Origin: Neocallimastix lanati (nom. inval.)
Lineage: Eukaryota > Neocallimastigomycota > Neocallimastigomycetes > Neocallimastigales > Neocallimastigaceae
Direction of reading: 5' to 3'
Assembly (NCBI GenBank): GCA_016946835.1
Contig: JACVTC010000005.1
Location: 1,882,501 to 1,946,500 of the forward strand
DNA length: 64,000 bases
The translations under genes were made by a program, and so were the position numbers. The notes below the pieces were generated by a model. That model made no database searches and was not told where the DNA came from. It saw nothing but the letters and a program-made list of their open reading frames with translations. How positions within the stretch are numbered: position 1 is the first letter of the stretch; each line of letters starts with the position of its first letter. Shown here one piece after another: positions 14,480 to 28,194 of the stretch.

Positions 14480-14545
14480 TACATATATTTTTATTTTATA
14501 ATAGATAGAATGATATTTTATATTATATATATAGTTAAGTTATTT
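13775..14545. other. Convergent spacer NEM1 / 14546-17163 gene
   Basis: Shared 3' region of two genes pointing at each other. It contains AAAAT/AAAT repeats (about 14065-14120), a long A-run (about 14120-14165), an A-run at 14399-14426 and a T-run at 14438-14476. The last two could pair as a hairpin in either transcript. No coding potential was seen. Confidence 0.7.
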
Positions 14546-15362
14546 TTAAACATTATATATAATGAATAAATCATTATAAATAAGTAGAGCTTTTTTATTA
14601 TTTTTTGTTATACTAGTGGATGATATTGAATTGGTAGGGGCGGTATTGGTCGTTGTAGCCATTGTGGTCATGATTGTCGTTGCTTCCGTTGAACCCAATA
14701 GAACAAATTTAGGTTCCTTAATAATTAATACGGTTCCCTTTTGAATGGGTTGGCCACCAAGAAAGAATGGTGAGGTATCCGTAGAATCTTTAAAAGAATT
14801 ATTATTTTTTTCTCTTTGGGTTTCTTCATTTTCTTCATCATATTCTTCCTTATATTTTCCTTTATCTTTATTATTATTATTATTATTATTATTATTGCTA
14901 TTATTATTCATTCTTTTCTTCTTCATTATCTTCTTTTTATTTATCATCATAAATAATGATAATAATTTTTTATCTTTAGTTTTTCTAAAATTTTCATTTT
15001 CAAATAGAATAATATTTTTTTGGGATGGCCAAGATCGATTTCGATTTGTAATGACGAAAAGTTCTTGAGTTGAAGTTTTTTCTTGATCATCTTCATCACC
15101 TTCACCTTCACCTTCACCTTTCTTTCGATAAAAAATTTTAGAAAATTTTTCATCAAAGGAAGTCATCAATTCTCCTTTCATTAAATGATGGGTTCTAGAG
15201 ACAAAGATTTCTTTCACTTCCAATACGATCGTATTATGAAAAATATCATTCAGAGATTCTAGTTTTTTTTTTTTTTTTTTTTTTTTTTTCATAAGAAATA
15301 AATAAATAAATTATCAATAAATAAATTATTAAATAAATAATTAAATAAATAATTAAATAAAT

Positions 15363-15421
<59 letters not shown>

Positions 15422-17163
15422 ATAAAAAAGTTAGAATTAGGAATTTAATCTATTTGAATTAATTGAATTAATTATTAATTATTATTATATCTTATTTAAA
15501 TATATATTGATTAATGGATATTATAAAATAAATTAATATAATATAATTTTAAAATATTTTAAAATTAATTTATTCCCATTTTATATATATATATATTTTT
15601 AATTAATAAATAAATAAAAATAATAATAATAATTTATATATATTTTATACATATTTATATAAATATATATATATTCTATTTATTTATTTAAATCCTACCT
15701 GATTGTTGTATGGAATGTAACCAGATATGAAAGTTGGATTTTTTTTTAGAAATCATTGACGCTAATTTTTCAGAATAACCATTTCTTTTTAATGATTTTA
15801 AACCAATTTTATATATATAAATAATTATAGAATATATATATCACATATATATAATTTGTATATATTGTATATATTATTATATTATTAAATAATAAATATA
15901 CATATTTATTTATTTATATAAAAATAATTTATTTATTTATTTATTTATTTATTTATATAAATATATATTAAACTTACTTTACAAAATTTTGATTTTGATG
16001 TATATAGCTACTTAAAAGATTTGTTGAATTTCTATCCTTATTAGTTGGTGAGGTAATACTTTTATTATTGTTACTATTATATTGATGAAGAAGACCTTCA
16101 GTGGATTCCATGGCATTAATAAAGTTTGTATATTGATTTTGAAATTTATTAATTCCACTCATTTGACTATGATTAGTACGACTACTACTATGGCCAACTT
16201 GAGGTTCTTTATTTAAATTTGGAGAAATAAGAGAATTATAAGTATCCATCATATGAATATATTTTCTTTTAGAGGAAGGAGTCGAAGAAGAAGAAGTTGG
16301 AGTAGAAAGAGGAGGAGGAAGAGAAGTAGGTGTAGAAAGATGATTATTATAATTATTACTAGTTTTATTATTATAATTATGATAATTATGATTATTATTA
16401 ATAATGTTATTATGATTATTTATTGAAAGATTTTCTCCACTCCTAAGGGTATAATCTACATTAAAATGACTAAAAAATTTTTTATGTTATTTTTTTTTTA
16501 TTATAAAAATAAAGATTTTTAAATCCAAAATTATAAATTATATATTAAAATAAATAATATATATATATATATTATTATTATTATTATTATATACTTTATT
16601 GAATTATGAATAGGGGTATCTAAAAATTTTGCTTTTTTGTTTGTACTTGAGTCACTCTCACTTTCAAGAAAATTGGTTAAGAGTGGTCTCTTTTTTTTTG
16701 TTGTTGGTGTTGTATTATCGTTTGGAGAAAGAAAAGGACCATAACCATGACTACGACTACGACTACGATTACGACTAGTATTGTTGGGTGATACAATTTT
16801 GGAAGTGGTATTAGTAGTTGTATTGGCTGTATTTGAAGGTGTAGGGGTAATAGGATGATAATTTTGTAAAAAGGCATTATACGCTTCATTGATATTAATA
16901 TTAGTAACATTTGAAGTTGAGGTAGGACTAAAATTTGTTACTTGTAACGATTTTAATGATACTTTATTAATATTATTATTATTATTATTATTTGGATGGT
17001 TATTACCGATACTAGTGGGACTTTTTAATTTTCTTTTTATTGGAGTTTTAGTATTATTAGGACTTGTTAGGGTGGCTGTTGTCGGTGCCGTTATCATCCT
17101 TCTCCTTATTCTATTTTCATTGGTTGAATTTTTCATATTATTAGTATGTATATTGGTATTCAT
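14546..17163 (-). CDS. Unrecognised Asn/Ser-rich protein, four exons
   Basis: Exons read downward: 17163-16595, 16469-15978, 15784-15699, 15258-14546 (TAA). Every junction keeps phase with GT-AG sites, giving 619 residues. Residues 1-380 are low complexity (Asn, Ser, Thr, Pro), with basic patches such as KTPIKRKLKSP and TKKKRPLLTNF that could act as nuclear signals. A more ordered part begins at the small third exon (NGYSEKLASMISKKK, NFHIWLHSIQQ) and runs on into the last exon through VLEVKEIFVSRTHHLMKGEL. After an acidic and poly-Asn insert comes GGQPIQKGTVLIIKEPKFVLLG, whose hydrophobic alternation suggests beta strands. I do not recognise the family. An A-run of about 55 nt sits in intron 3. 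An upstream exon cannot be excluded, because the frame stays open a little above the chosen ATG. Confidence 0.6.
15365..15420. repeat. Long poly(A) run in intron
   Basis: About 55 uninterrupted A on the plus strand (T on the sense strand) within intron 3 of the minus-strand gene at 14546-17163. It is among the longest homopolymers in the window. Confidence 0.9.
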
Positions 17164-17552
17164 ATTTATACTATTTGTTATTTCTTCGTATGAAGATATT
17201 TTATTTTTATTACTTCAATTAATTCCGTATACTTATAATAATTATTATTATTACTATTAATTTTACGGATCGTTTGTCCTTAATTTTTTTTTTTTTTTTA
17301 AGTTATACATGTAGAATGAGAAAGAGAATATATTTATAATTAACTTTTTTTTTTTTTTTTTTTTTAAAAAAAAAATCAATTTTTAATATTTAATTGATAG
17401 ATAATAATGTTTTTATTTCAAAATTGTTTCTTCTATTTTTATATTTCAATAATTTAAAAGTAAAAAAAAAATAATAATAAATAAAAATAAAAATAATAAA
17501 TAAAAATAAAAATAAAAATAAAAATAAAAATAAAAATAAAAAAAAAAATAAA

Positions 17553-17619
<67 letters not shown>

Positions 17620-18119
17620 TTAAAAGTTTATTGGTAACAGAGATAATTTACACGTAAATAAATGGAATTGTTATTTTTTTGAAATTTCATTTTTTTTTAC
17701 TATAAAAAAAAAAAAAAAGGCTATTAATTTTAAATTATTAATTTTAGTAGTATAAAAAAAAAAATTAAAGAATAAAAAAAATTTTTTTGAATTAAAAAAA
17801 AAAAAAACTAAAATAAAAAAAAAGAATAAATTAAAAATATAATATATATTTTTTATATAATAATAATTGGTTTTTATAATGATATAAATCAAAATTATAT
17901 AAAATTATAAAAAAGAAAAAATTTTAATTAAAAAATTTAATTTTTATATATAATCTATATATAAATATATATATATTTTTTTATATAATGAAACTTTTTA
18001 ATTTTTTTCTATTTTTTATATATATATCTGTTGTATATAAAACTTAATTTATTGATCCCAAAATTAAAAGAATAAAGAAAAAAACTAATATTAATTAAAA
18101 TCTAAATAATTAAAAGTAC

Positions 18120-18157
<38 letters not shown>

Positions 18158-18748
18158 AAAAAAAGAAATGTAAAGTATAAATAAATTATTTTATAATAAA
18201 AAAAAAAACTATTAATTTAAAATATATAAAAAAGAAATCCTTCATCATCATTCAATGTATTCTTAATCAATAAAAAATATGAATAAAATTTTAATCTAAA
18301 AAATATAACAGAGAAAAAAAAAAAAAATACTACAATAATTTATAATATACACCTGTAATATTAATTAATAATGATAATAAAAAAAAAAAAAAAAATTAAA
18401 AAAATCAATCTTTGCAATTCTTTTTTTAAATATATACATTTTATTTTTTTTTAATCACAAATAATAATAATATATAGATAGATAGAATTTAATAGATGAA
18501 TTTATTTAAATAGAAAATTAGAATTTTATATTATTACTTTTTTTTCTCCTCTTTTTAACAAAAATTATATTATTTAAATAATTAAAAAAAATAATTAAAA
18601 AATTATAAATTATATAATTGTGAAATTTAAAAATGATAATTAAATTTCTTATTATAAATCTATTTTATAATTTTAACATATAACTTTCATAGAAACCTTT
18701 TTTTATTATATATATATTTTTTTAAAAAAAAAATCAATATAAACAAAA
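17164..18748. other. Divergent promoter spacer
   Basis: Region between two divergently transcribed genes (minus gene starting at 17163, RBM25 starting at 18749). It contains AAAAT repeats and a very long A-run (about 17567-17613), further A-runs near 18121-18170, and a T-run/A-run switch (about 18718-18732) just upstream of the RBM25 ATG. No gene was seen. Confidence 0.65.
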
Positions 18749-18842
18749 ATGTATGGTAAGTATTATCATTATATTATTATTATTATTATTATTTTTAATA
18801 ATTGGTCATTCTTTTGATGAAATAATATTAATATTTTTTTTT

Positions 18843-18876
<34 letters not shown>

Positions 18877-20373
18877 GTATATATATTATAATTTTATATA
18901 TATAATATTATATAATGAAATATTATATTAAATTATAATATATTTAAATTAAATAATTCGAAAATATAAAGGAAGACCACCAATGTATAATCCAAGGCCA
19001 TATACCCCAACGATATCGGCACCATTTCGTCCAAATTTAATGACTCAACCTCCAGGTTTTATGCCTCAAACAATGGGTTTTCAACCTAAATTTAGACCGC
19101 AAATGCCAATACCTCATCCAATTATACCACAAAATAATAATGATATCTATTTAAGTGTTTTTATAGGTGAAATTCCAGAAGGCATCACCGATGAATTTAT
19201 GGAACAAATTTTAAAGGTAATACTCAAAAAAAAAAAAAATAAAAAAAAAAATATAATTATATATATATATATATTAAATAAAAAATATTATGAAAGAAGA
19301 AAATAAAACGATAATCAATATTTAAAATTGAAATAATTAAAAATTTATATATTATAAAAAAAAAATTCTCATTTTAATATAAATATAAATGAAATTTATT
19401 AATATATTATTATTATTATTTTAATATATCTCTTGTTTTATATATGTAAATAAATTATAATTTAAATTTAAATTTTTAAAAAAAAATTATTATAATAAAA
19501 AATTATTATTTAAAAAAAATAATAAAATAAAATTACAATAATATACTTCTTTATATATCTCAAAACATTACAAAAATAATATATGTATTATTTGTATATA
19601 TATATTATATAATTATAAAAGCTTTGTGGAAATATTCGTAGTTGGAAAAGAGTTATCGATTCTTCAGGTAAAAAAAAGAATTTTGGTATTTGTGAATTTG
19701 AAGGTTTCGAAGTGCTCTTCCGTGCCTTGAGAGTTCTAGGAGGAGAAGCAAATAAAGAGCTCGGTAAAGATGAAAATGCTGGTACGTTGGAATTACCTTG
19801 TGATGATGATCAAGTAACCATGCAACATATATTGGTAAGTATTAATAATAATAATCATAATAAAAATAATATAATAATCAAAAAATGTTGATAATTATAA
19901 TAATAAGCTATATTATATATTGATTATAGTAAAATAATAATAATAATAGTTATAATAATACTAATAAAAAAAAATAATTAATTATTATATAATCATATAT
20001 ATATTATTATTGTTTTTTATATTCATAAATATTCTTTTGATAATAAAATTTTACTATACTTTTTATATTTAACCATAAATATTTTAATGATGCTTATTGT
20101 ATTTAATTTTACTTAATTTCTTTTAATATTTATCAATTAATTTATATAAAATTTCTTATTTTTATTAATAAATAATTACTAAAAATAATAATAATAATAA
20201 AAAGTTTATTATTGATAATAGTACAAGATCTTATATTACTAAAAATTCAAAACCTAGAAATCCAGTAAGTTTATATACACTTTTTTTATTTTAAAAAAAA
20301 AAGAAAAAAAAATTAAATACCAATAATAATAAAAAAAAATTTTTTTTTTATTTCTTATATTATGTTTATAATA

Positions 20374-20413
<40 letters not shown>

Positions 20414-21606
20414 ATTTATAAATTATTTAATATACAAAATCAATTTTATTATTATTATTTTGATAGTATGATTTAGAAAAAGACAAAGAATGTTTGAAAT
20501 CAATAGAAGAAATAGTGAAAAAATTAGTAGAAGAAAAAAAGAAAGCAAAAGAAGAAAAACAAAAGAGTGGAGATCATACTAAATTAAGTGATACAGAGAA
20601 AGAAATAAGTAAAATTCGTGATCAAGTCCTTCATGAAGAAGGTTATGATTTAGAATATGAGAGAAAACGTAGAAGAGAGGACAGAGATTATGATATGGCA
20701 AGAAAGAGAGATTATGATTCACCTTCCTCCTGGAGAAATGAAGATATTGATGAAGAAGAAGAAGAGGAAAGACGTAGACAAGAAAGACGTGAAAAAGAAA
20801 TGGAACAAGCCTATAGAGAAGTATGAATTATATATTATAAAGAAAAAAAATAAGAAAAATACAGATTAAAATAATATATAATAAAATAATAATAAATAAA
20901 TAACGTGACTAAAATTTAAAATTTTTATTTTATTATTCTTATTCTTATTCTTTTAATTACATAAATATTAATTTTAAAAACATATTAACAAAAATTTTTA
21001 TAATTATTAATATTGTTAATATATTTTTATATTATTATATATGTATGTTTAATTAATAAAGAGGGTCAAACGATGGGAAAATAGAGAATATGAAAGGATG
21101 AAAGATTATGAAATGGATCAAATGGATGAAGCAGAATATTTGGAACGTAGAAAAAAAGAAAAAGATATTTATATGGAAAGATTAGCAAATTATGATGATG
21201 ATGTTGAAAGAGATAGAGCTGAACATGAATATTATTATGATCGTAATAGATGGTGGAGTCATCGAAAATCATATTTATCACGAGAAGCAAAAGAGGATGA
21301 TTTAGATCGTCGTCATGAAATGGAAGAACTTGAAGAAAAGCGGAAAAAAGAAATTAAATTGGATTATGGTAGTGCAGAAAGTAAGTTAAAAAAAAAAAAA
21401 AATAGATTAATAAATAAATCAAAATTATAAAAAAGAGCCAGTATATAAACTCTAGTTATTTTTTTTTTTTTTTTTTTATATTAATTAAATTATTGTTATT
21501 TAATAATATTGCTTTATATATCTATCTATTTATATATATATAATTTTCTTTATTAATTTATAAATTATTTTATTATTTATATTATAATTTTATATTATTA
21601 CTATTA

Positions 21607-21640
<34 letters not shown>

Positions 21641-21900
21641 GATGAACCAATACCTGTTATACCAAAACGTACTGAAGAACCAAAACCAAAACCTGAACCA
21701 GAAATGATTGTAGGTCGTATTATGACCGCTGAAGAAAGAAAGGAAGCTGTAGAAAAATTAATTCAATCTATACCAAATGATAAAGAATCTCTTTGGAAAT
21801 GGGATATTCAATGGAAATATATTGATGATGTAAGTAAATTAATATATATATTAATTTATATTTATATTTTGATATTTATAAAAGATTATATACTTTTTTT

Positions 21901-21942
<42 letters not shown>

Positions 21943-22352
21943 TTTTAATTTTATTAATTATATATAGATTTTACTTAAGGAAAAAATTATACCATTTGTT
22001 GGAAAGAAAATAAAGGAATATTTTGGTGTAGAAGAAAAAGATATGGTTGATTTCATTATTGATTATATAAAGAATTATAAAAATGCCGAACAATTGTATA
22101 ATGAATTAAAACCTGTAAGTTTTATTATAATTAATATCAAATATATATATTTATATATATAAATATATATATATATATTTATATTTTTTTTTTATAATTC
22201 TTTATCATTATAAAAATTATATATTAATTTTTACTATTTCATTTTTATTAATATTTATATAGGCTTTAGATGAAGAAGCTGAAGTATTCGTTATGAAAAT
22301 TTGGCGTATGTTAATATTTGAATCTGAAAGTAGAAAACAAGGATTAAGCTAA
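18749..22352 (+). CDS. RBM25: RBM25-like splicing factor (RRM + PWI)
   Basis: Nine exons: 18749-18755, 18972-19216, 19622-19834, 20205-20264, 20467-20820, 21062-21380, 21642-21829, 21968-22114, 22263-22352, giving 540 residues. The first exon is only 7 nt (M-Y-G). Order: Pro/Met-rich N-terminus (1-60), an RRM (about 62-155; RNP2-like SVFIGEI, RNP1-like KNFGICEF), a charged Glu/Arg/Lys helical region (about 180-400) as in the RE/RD-rich middle of RBM25, and a C-terminal PWI domain (about 440-533, with SLWKWDIQW and KIIPFVGKKIKEYFG). RBM25 and its yeast relative Snu71 act with U1 snRNP in 5' splice-site choice and alternative splicing in the nucleus. The protein is shorter than human RBM25 because the charged middle is reduced. 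Identification rests on the RRM-charged-PWI order and sequence feel. Confidence 0.93.
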
Positions 22353-24142
22353 ATTTCAAAAAAATTAAATAATAATAATAATTATAATAAAGAAGAGAAA
22401 AAAAAATTTTTTTTTTTATTATTTTATTTATTTTTATTTAAGTAAATAAATAAAAGAATACAGCGTACTATGAAAAAAAAAATATAAAATGAAAAATTTT
22501 CATTATATTTTTCATTTTTAGATATAATTTTTAATTATTAATAATATTATTTATATATATATATAATTTATATTTTTTATATTATTATAGTTTTAATTTC
22601 AATGATTATAATACATTAGTTTTAATTTATTATTATATTTTTTTTTTTTTTTATTTTTATTTTTATTTTTTTTTCTATATTTTTTGTTACTTTTTAATCT
22701 AAATACATTATTTTTTTTATATACAATTTTAATATATGCAATTATTTATTGATTTTTATATATATAAAAATCAAAACTAAAAAAAAAAAAAAATAATTAA
22801 AACAATTAAAAATAAAATAATAAAATTTATTAATTTATAAATTTATAAATTAAAGAGTTTATAATAATAGTTTTTTTGTTTGTTTGTTTGTTTTTTCTAA
22901 TGTAATATTTTATATTTTATTTTATTTTATTTTTATATTTCATTAACATCATAAAAAATATCCATATATCACAAATATATTATTATTATTTTAGTTAAAA
23001 ATAATATATTCTAAATTTATTAAAGAAATATAAAAAAAAAATTTTTTTTAATGGTTAATAAAATTTTATACATTGAATATATTAAATTATATTATATAAT
23101 ATATTAAATCTTAATTTTATTGGCTAAATATTTTTTAAATGTTTAATTTTTTTTTTTTAAATTTTTTTTTTTTTTTTTCATAATACCTACATTTATATAT
23201 TATTATTAATAGAAAGGTTCAATTTCAATTTCAATTTTTTATTTTTTTGAGTAATTACTTTTTTTATTATTTTTATTTTATAACTATTTCACACATCACA
23301 CTTTCAATATTATATACCTATAATACTTTGGTTAAAATCAAAAAAAAAAAAAATACAATATTTTATATTTAATTATAGATAAAAAAGGATTTAAATACAT
23401 TAATTATTTTTTTATTTTTTAAAAAAAAAGTCATAAGAGAAATTCAGGAATTATCATCTAATTGATTTCAAATAATAATAATAAAATAATAATAATAATA
23501 ATAATAAAATAAAATTAATAAATCAAAGAATAAAAAAATTAAATATATTTTAAAGTAATATATTTACATATTTTTCATTTTTTTTTTTTTCAAATAAATT
23601 ATATAAATTAAGATTAATTACGTAAAAAAGGAAAGAAGGAAAAATTAAACAGGTTTTATTAAAATATAATTTTATTGCACAATTAAAATAATAATAATAA
23701 TAATAATTAAACAAAAAAGACGAATAAAAGATTTTGTTTAAAAATGAAGAGAAATTTCATTTTATATATATAAAAGAATCTTAAAAAAATTTAAAAATTC
23801 AATTTTAAATACAAAAAAAAAATAAAAATAAAAATAAAAATAAAAAATAAAAAATAAAAATTTTTATAAGAAATAGATAATTTCACGAGAAAGTCAAAAA
23901 TAGTTTTAATGCTACGACCATTTTTTTAATAACTTATATATATATATATTTTTTTTCTTTTGATATATTTATAATCAATATATTTTCTTTCATAAATATT
24001 TTTTTTTTAAATTCAACATTTCATTTTTAAAATAAAAAAAAAAAAAAAGAAATTTCTAACACCTTATATTTATGTATATATACTTTTTATTTTAATTATT
24101 ATTACAATTATATATGTATAAATATTTTTAATAGATAATAAA
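22353..24142. other. Intergenic spacer RBM25 to SOF1
   Basis: About 1.8 kb of A/T runs and short ATT/AAT repeats between two plus-strand genes. Nothing coding was seen. Confidence 0.7.
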
Positions 24143-24158
24143 ATGGTAATTATTATTA

Positions 24159-24190
<32 letters not shown>

Positions 24191-24263
24191 GGTTTAATAT
24201 ACATTTTAAAAATTAAATATCTCTATATAATTATTATTAAATATTAAAGTAAATTTATGAAAT

Positions 24264-24307
<44 letters not shown>

Positions 24308-26387
24308 TTTAATATTTATATTTATTCATAAATTTTATTTTTTTTTATTTTTTTTTTAAAAAAATTCAAATTATATTATCTATATATATATATATAAATA
24401 TACATTATTATTACCAATCACATATTATCTTTTATATTTATATTTACATTTTATTTTTCGTTTTTATTAGAAAATTAAAACAATATCACGTAATCCAGAA
24501 GATTTTACAAGAGAACGTTCTCAAGATATTGTAAGAGCTCATCGAAATTTGGATCCAAATCTTCACCCTTTTGAAAAAGCTCGTGAGTATACCCGTGCCT
24601 TAAATGCAACTAAATTGGAAAGACTTTTCTCTAAACCATTCCTTGGAGCCTTAACAGGTCATATCGATGGAGTTTACTCTCTTGCTAAACATCCTACTCA
24701 CTTAACCTCAATTTTATCTGGTAGTGCTGATGGAGGTAAAGAAAAATAATAATAATAATAATAATATTAATATATATATATTAATAAAAAAAATAAAATA
24801 GAAAAAAATAATAATATTAACAATTAATAAATTGAATTTTAATTCAATTGAATTTTATTATAATAATTAATAATAATATTTAAATATTGATTTAAACTTA
24901 AATAACAAATATATATATGTACTAAATTTTAAATTATTATATATATATATTATATATAATATATATATATTCAAATATAATATCTTAAATAATTAAAATA
25001 AAACAAAAATAATGACAACAATATTATGATACAAAATTACATAAATAATAGAATTAAGATTATGGAATTTATCATCAAGAAAAACCGTTTGGTCTGCTCA
25101 AGCTCACAAAGGATTTGTTAAGGGTATTGCTTGGGTACCATTTTCTCAAAATTTTGTTACTGTTGGTGAGGATAAAACTGTTAAACTTTGGGATAGAAAT
25201 GAAGAAGAAGTAAGAATTAATATATATATATATATATTATTATGATTATCATGATTATTATTATCATTGTTATAATAACAATATAAGAATAGATAATTAT
25301 ATATATGTATTATTTTTATTCGTATTTATAATTTTTTATATAAAAAATTTAAAAATTATTAATATTTATTTAAATATATATTATTATTATTATTATAATT
25401 ATTATTATTATTTACTTTCATTTTGTTTGAATAGCCATTAAATATTTATTTATCTAAAGAAGTATTCAAGTAAGTCTTATTAATATTCAATTTATTAAAT
25501 AATTTGGCATTATTAAAAAAGTGAAAATAAAAATATTCATTAATTTATCATTATCTTTTATTATTACTATCAATATAATAGTGGTGTTTCTCATCATCGC
25601 TCACAAAATGTTTTCGCTACTGCCAGTTCAGATATTCAAATTTGGGATCATTCTAGAGCCGAACCAACACAAACATTTACTTGGGGTGCAGAAACTATTA
25701 CTACCGTTAGATTCAATCAAACCGAAGTCAGTATTTTAGCTAGTGCTGGTACTGATAGAACTATTACTCTTTATGATTTAAGAACTTCTTCTCCATTAGC
25801 TAAATGTATTTTAGCTGTAAGTTTCATTTTATATTATATTAATTAATTTTTTTTTATATATTACAATATATATCATTATTAAAATTTCCCCTTCTCTTTA
25901 TGTATATGTCATTAGTTAAGAAGTAATGCTATTTCATGGAATCCAATGGAAGCTTTCAACTTTGCTGTCGCTAATGAAGATCATAATTGTTATATCTATG
26001 ATATGAGAAATCTTAAAATGGCTTCTAATATTCTTAAAGATCATGTTTCAGCAGTGTAAGTTAACTTGTTATATATATATATATATATATAATTAATACT
26101 TTTTCAATTATAATATATATAATAAAAAGCAACCTATACTTATTATTTATTTTATTATTATTATTATTATTGTTGTTATTATTATTATTATTATTATTGT
26201 TGTTGTTGTTGTAATTATTATTATTATTATTATTATTATTATTGTAGATTGGATTGTGATTATTCTCCAACAGGTGAAGAAATTGTTACTGGTTCTTATG
26301 ATCGTTCCATTCGAATCTTTAATGCTAGAGAAGGTCATAGTAGAGATATCTATCATACTAAGCGTATGCAAAGGTAAGATTAATAAC

Positions 26388-26418
<31 letters not shown>

Positions 26419-26773
26419 ACAAAAAAATTATATCATTATTTCATTGTTTCTTGTTTTTAATTATTAACAAATTTAAATTATTCTTTTTATTTTTAAATTA
26501 TTATCATATGTAACACATATTATATATATATATATATAATTATATAATTTTCATAATAATAAAGAATTTTCTGTGTAAGATACAGTATGGATTCTAAATA
26601 TATTTTATCAGGTAGTGATGATGCTAATATTCGTTTATGGAGAGCTAACGCTTGGGAAAGATTTGGACCAGTAAGTTTTTTTTTTTTTTTTTTTTTTTAG
26701 GCAATTTAAAAGTATTATTATATCATTGATTCATTCATTATTATTTTATTTTATTTTATTTTATCTTGTTTCA

Positions 26774-26819
<46 letters not shown>

Positions 26820-27404
26820 TATTTATTTATTTATTTATTTATATAAATTATATATGAACCTTTTAATAAATTAATAGATTAGTTCAAAAATATATAAATA
26901 TTTATTTACAAATATTTTTATATCCTTATTACATTAATTCTTTTTTAACTATTATAATCTAATTTGAACTTTATTTCTAATTTTATTTATTATTATTACA
27001 TATGTGTATATTTATATTTTTTTAGCAATCTTCAAGAGAAAGAAATGCTTTGGCTTACAACAAAAAACTTAAGGAGAAATACAAGCATATGCCAGAAATT
27101 CGTCGTATTGATAAGTAAGTTTTATTATATATATTTACAATAAAAATAATTATTTTTAATTTTTATTTTATTTATAAATTAAAAAAAAAAAAAAAAAAAA
27201 AATTAAATAATTAATTATTTATTTATTATTTAAATAATTAGACATCGTAATATTCCAAAGGCTATTTCTACTGCTTCTAAAACGAAACGTATTCAAATTG
27301 AATCTATTAAACGTAAAGAAGATAATCTTCGTAAACATAGTAAGAAGGGAACCGTTCCTTATGTGCCAGAACGTAAAAAGAATTTTGTTTCACTTCAAAA
27401 GTAA
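24143..27404 (+). CDS. SOF1: Sof1/DCAF13, SSU processome WD40 protein
   Basis: Ten exons: 24143-24145, 24471-24735, 25052-25209, 25435-25469, 25582-25816, 25916-26055, 26248-26373, 26565-26670, 27026-27114, 27242-27404. They give 439 residues, close to human DCAF13 (445). Exon 1 is the ATG alone; the spliced start M-KIKTISRNPEDFTRER is the family N-terminus, which supports this unusual model. Seven WD40-type repeats follow (for example KTVKLWD, SSDIQIWD, GSYDRSIRIF, SGSDDANIRLWR). The end is the Sof1-specific basic tail (RRIDKHRNIPKAI and VPYVPERKKNFV). Sof1 is a nucleolar U3 snoRNP/SSU-processome factor for 18S rRNA maturation, and DCAF13 can also serve as a CUL4-DDB1 adaptor. Introns are small and AT-rich; one holds a poly-Asn-like (ATT)n tract at about 26155-26245. 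Confidence 0.96.
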
Positions 27405-27955
27405 GAAAAAAAGAATCAACAACAACAACAAACATTATCACAAAACGGAAAGCAGATCATTCCAAAAAAAAAAAAAGAAAAAAGAAAAAAACTATTTTTT
27501 TATATTTATTTATTTTAATATAATATATTATAAAATATATTATATATTATTTATTTTTATTTTTATTCAATTTGTTTTAATTTTTTTTTTTTTTTATTAT
27601 TATTTTAACTTTATAAAATAGTTTTTTTTTTTTTTTTTTTAATTTTTTATATTAATAAATATAACAATAGTAATAATAGACCTAAATAATATATATATAT
27701 ATATAATTATTTTTTTTCTTTTCTTATTATTTTTACTTTATTATAAAACTTTTATATATATATATATGTATATATATATATTCATTTATATCTTTTTCTT
27801 TAATTATTTATATATATATTTATATATATACAATTTTTTATCTACAATTTTCAATTTTTATTATTTAAATTAAATAAAATTAAATAAAAACATATATATA
27901 AAAAAATATAAAATATAATAAAAATATAAAATTTTAAATTTAAATATTATTATTT

Positions 27956-28034
<79 letters not shown>

Positions 28035-28194
28035 TATTTAAATATTATATTTTATTGAATTATTGTTTGTAAAAAAACTCTGATTATAAAGAGTTTAACT
28101 ATTATAAAATTTTTTTAATTTTAATATTAATAAATATATGGATTGAAAAAGAATATAAATTTTTATTTTCTTATTTATATATATATATATATAC
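27405..28194. other. Spacer downstream of SOF1 with (TTTA)n
   Basis: AT-rich 3' region with T-runs and a (TTTA)n microsatellite at about 27957-28034. It ends at the first LINE fragment. No gene. Confidence 0.7.
27957..28034. repeat. (TTTA)n microsatellite
   Basis: About 19 tandem TTTA units in the spacer before the LINE remnants. Confidence 0.9.

Noticed and set aside
26061-26422. Poly-Asn and Ile-rich frames on the minus strand
   Set aside because: They are antisense readings of the (ATT)n tract and exon 7 of SOF1 and have no family resemblance.
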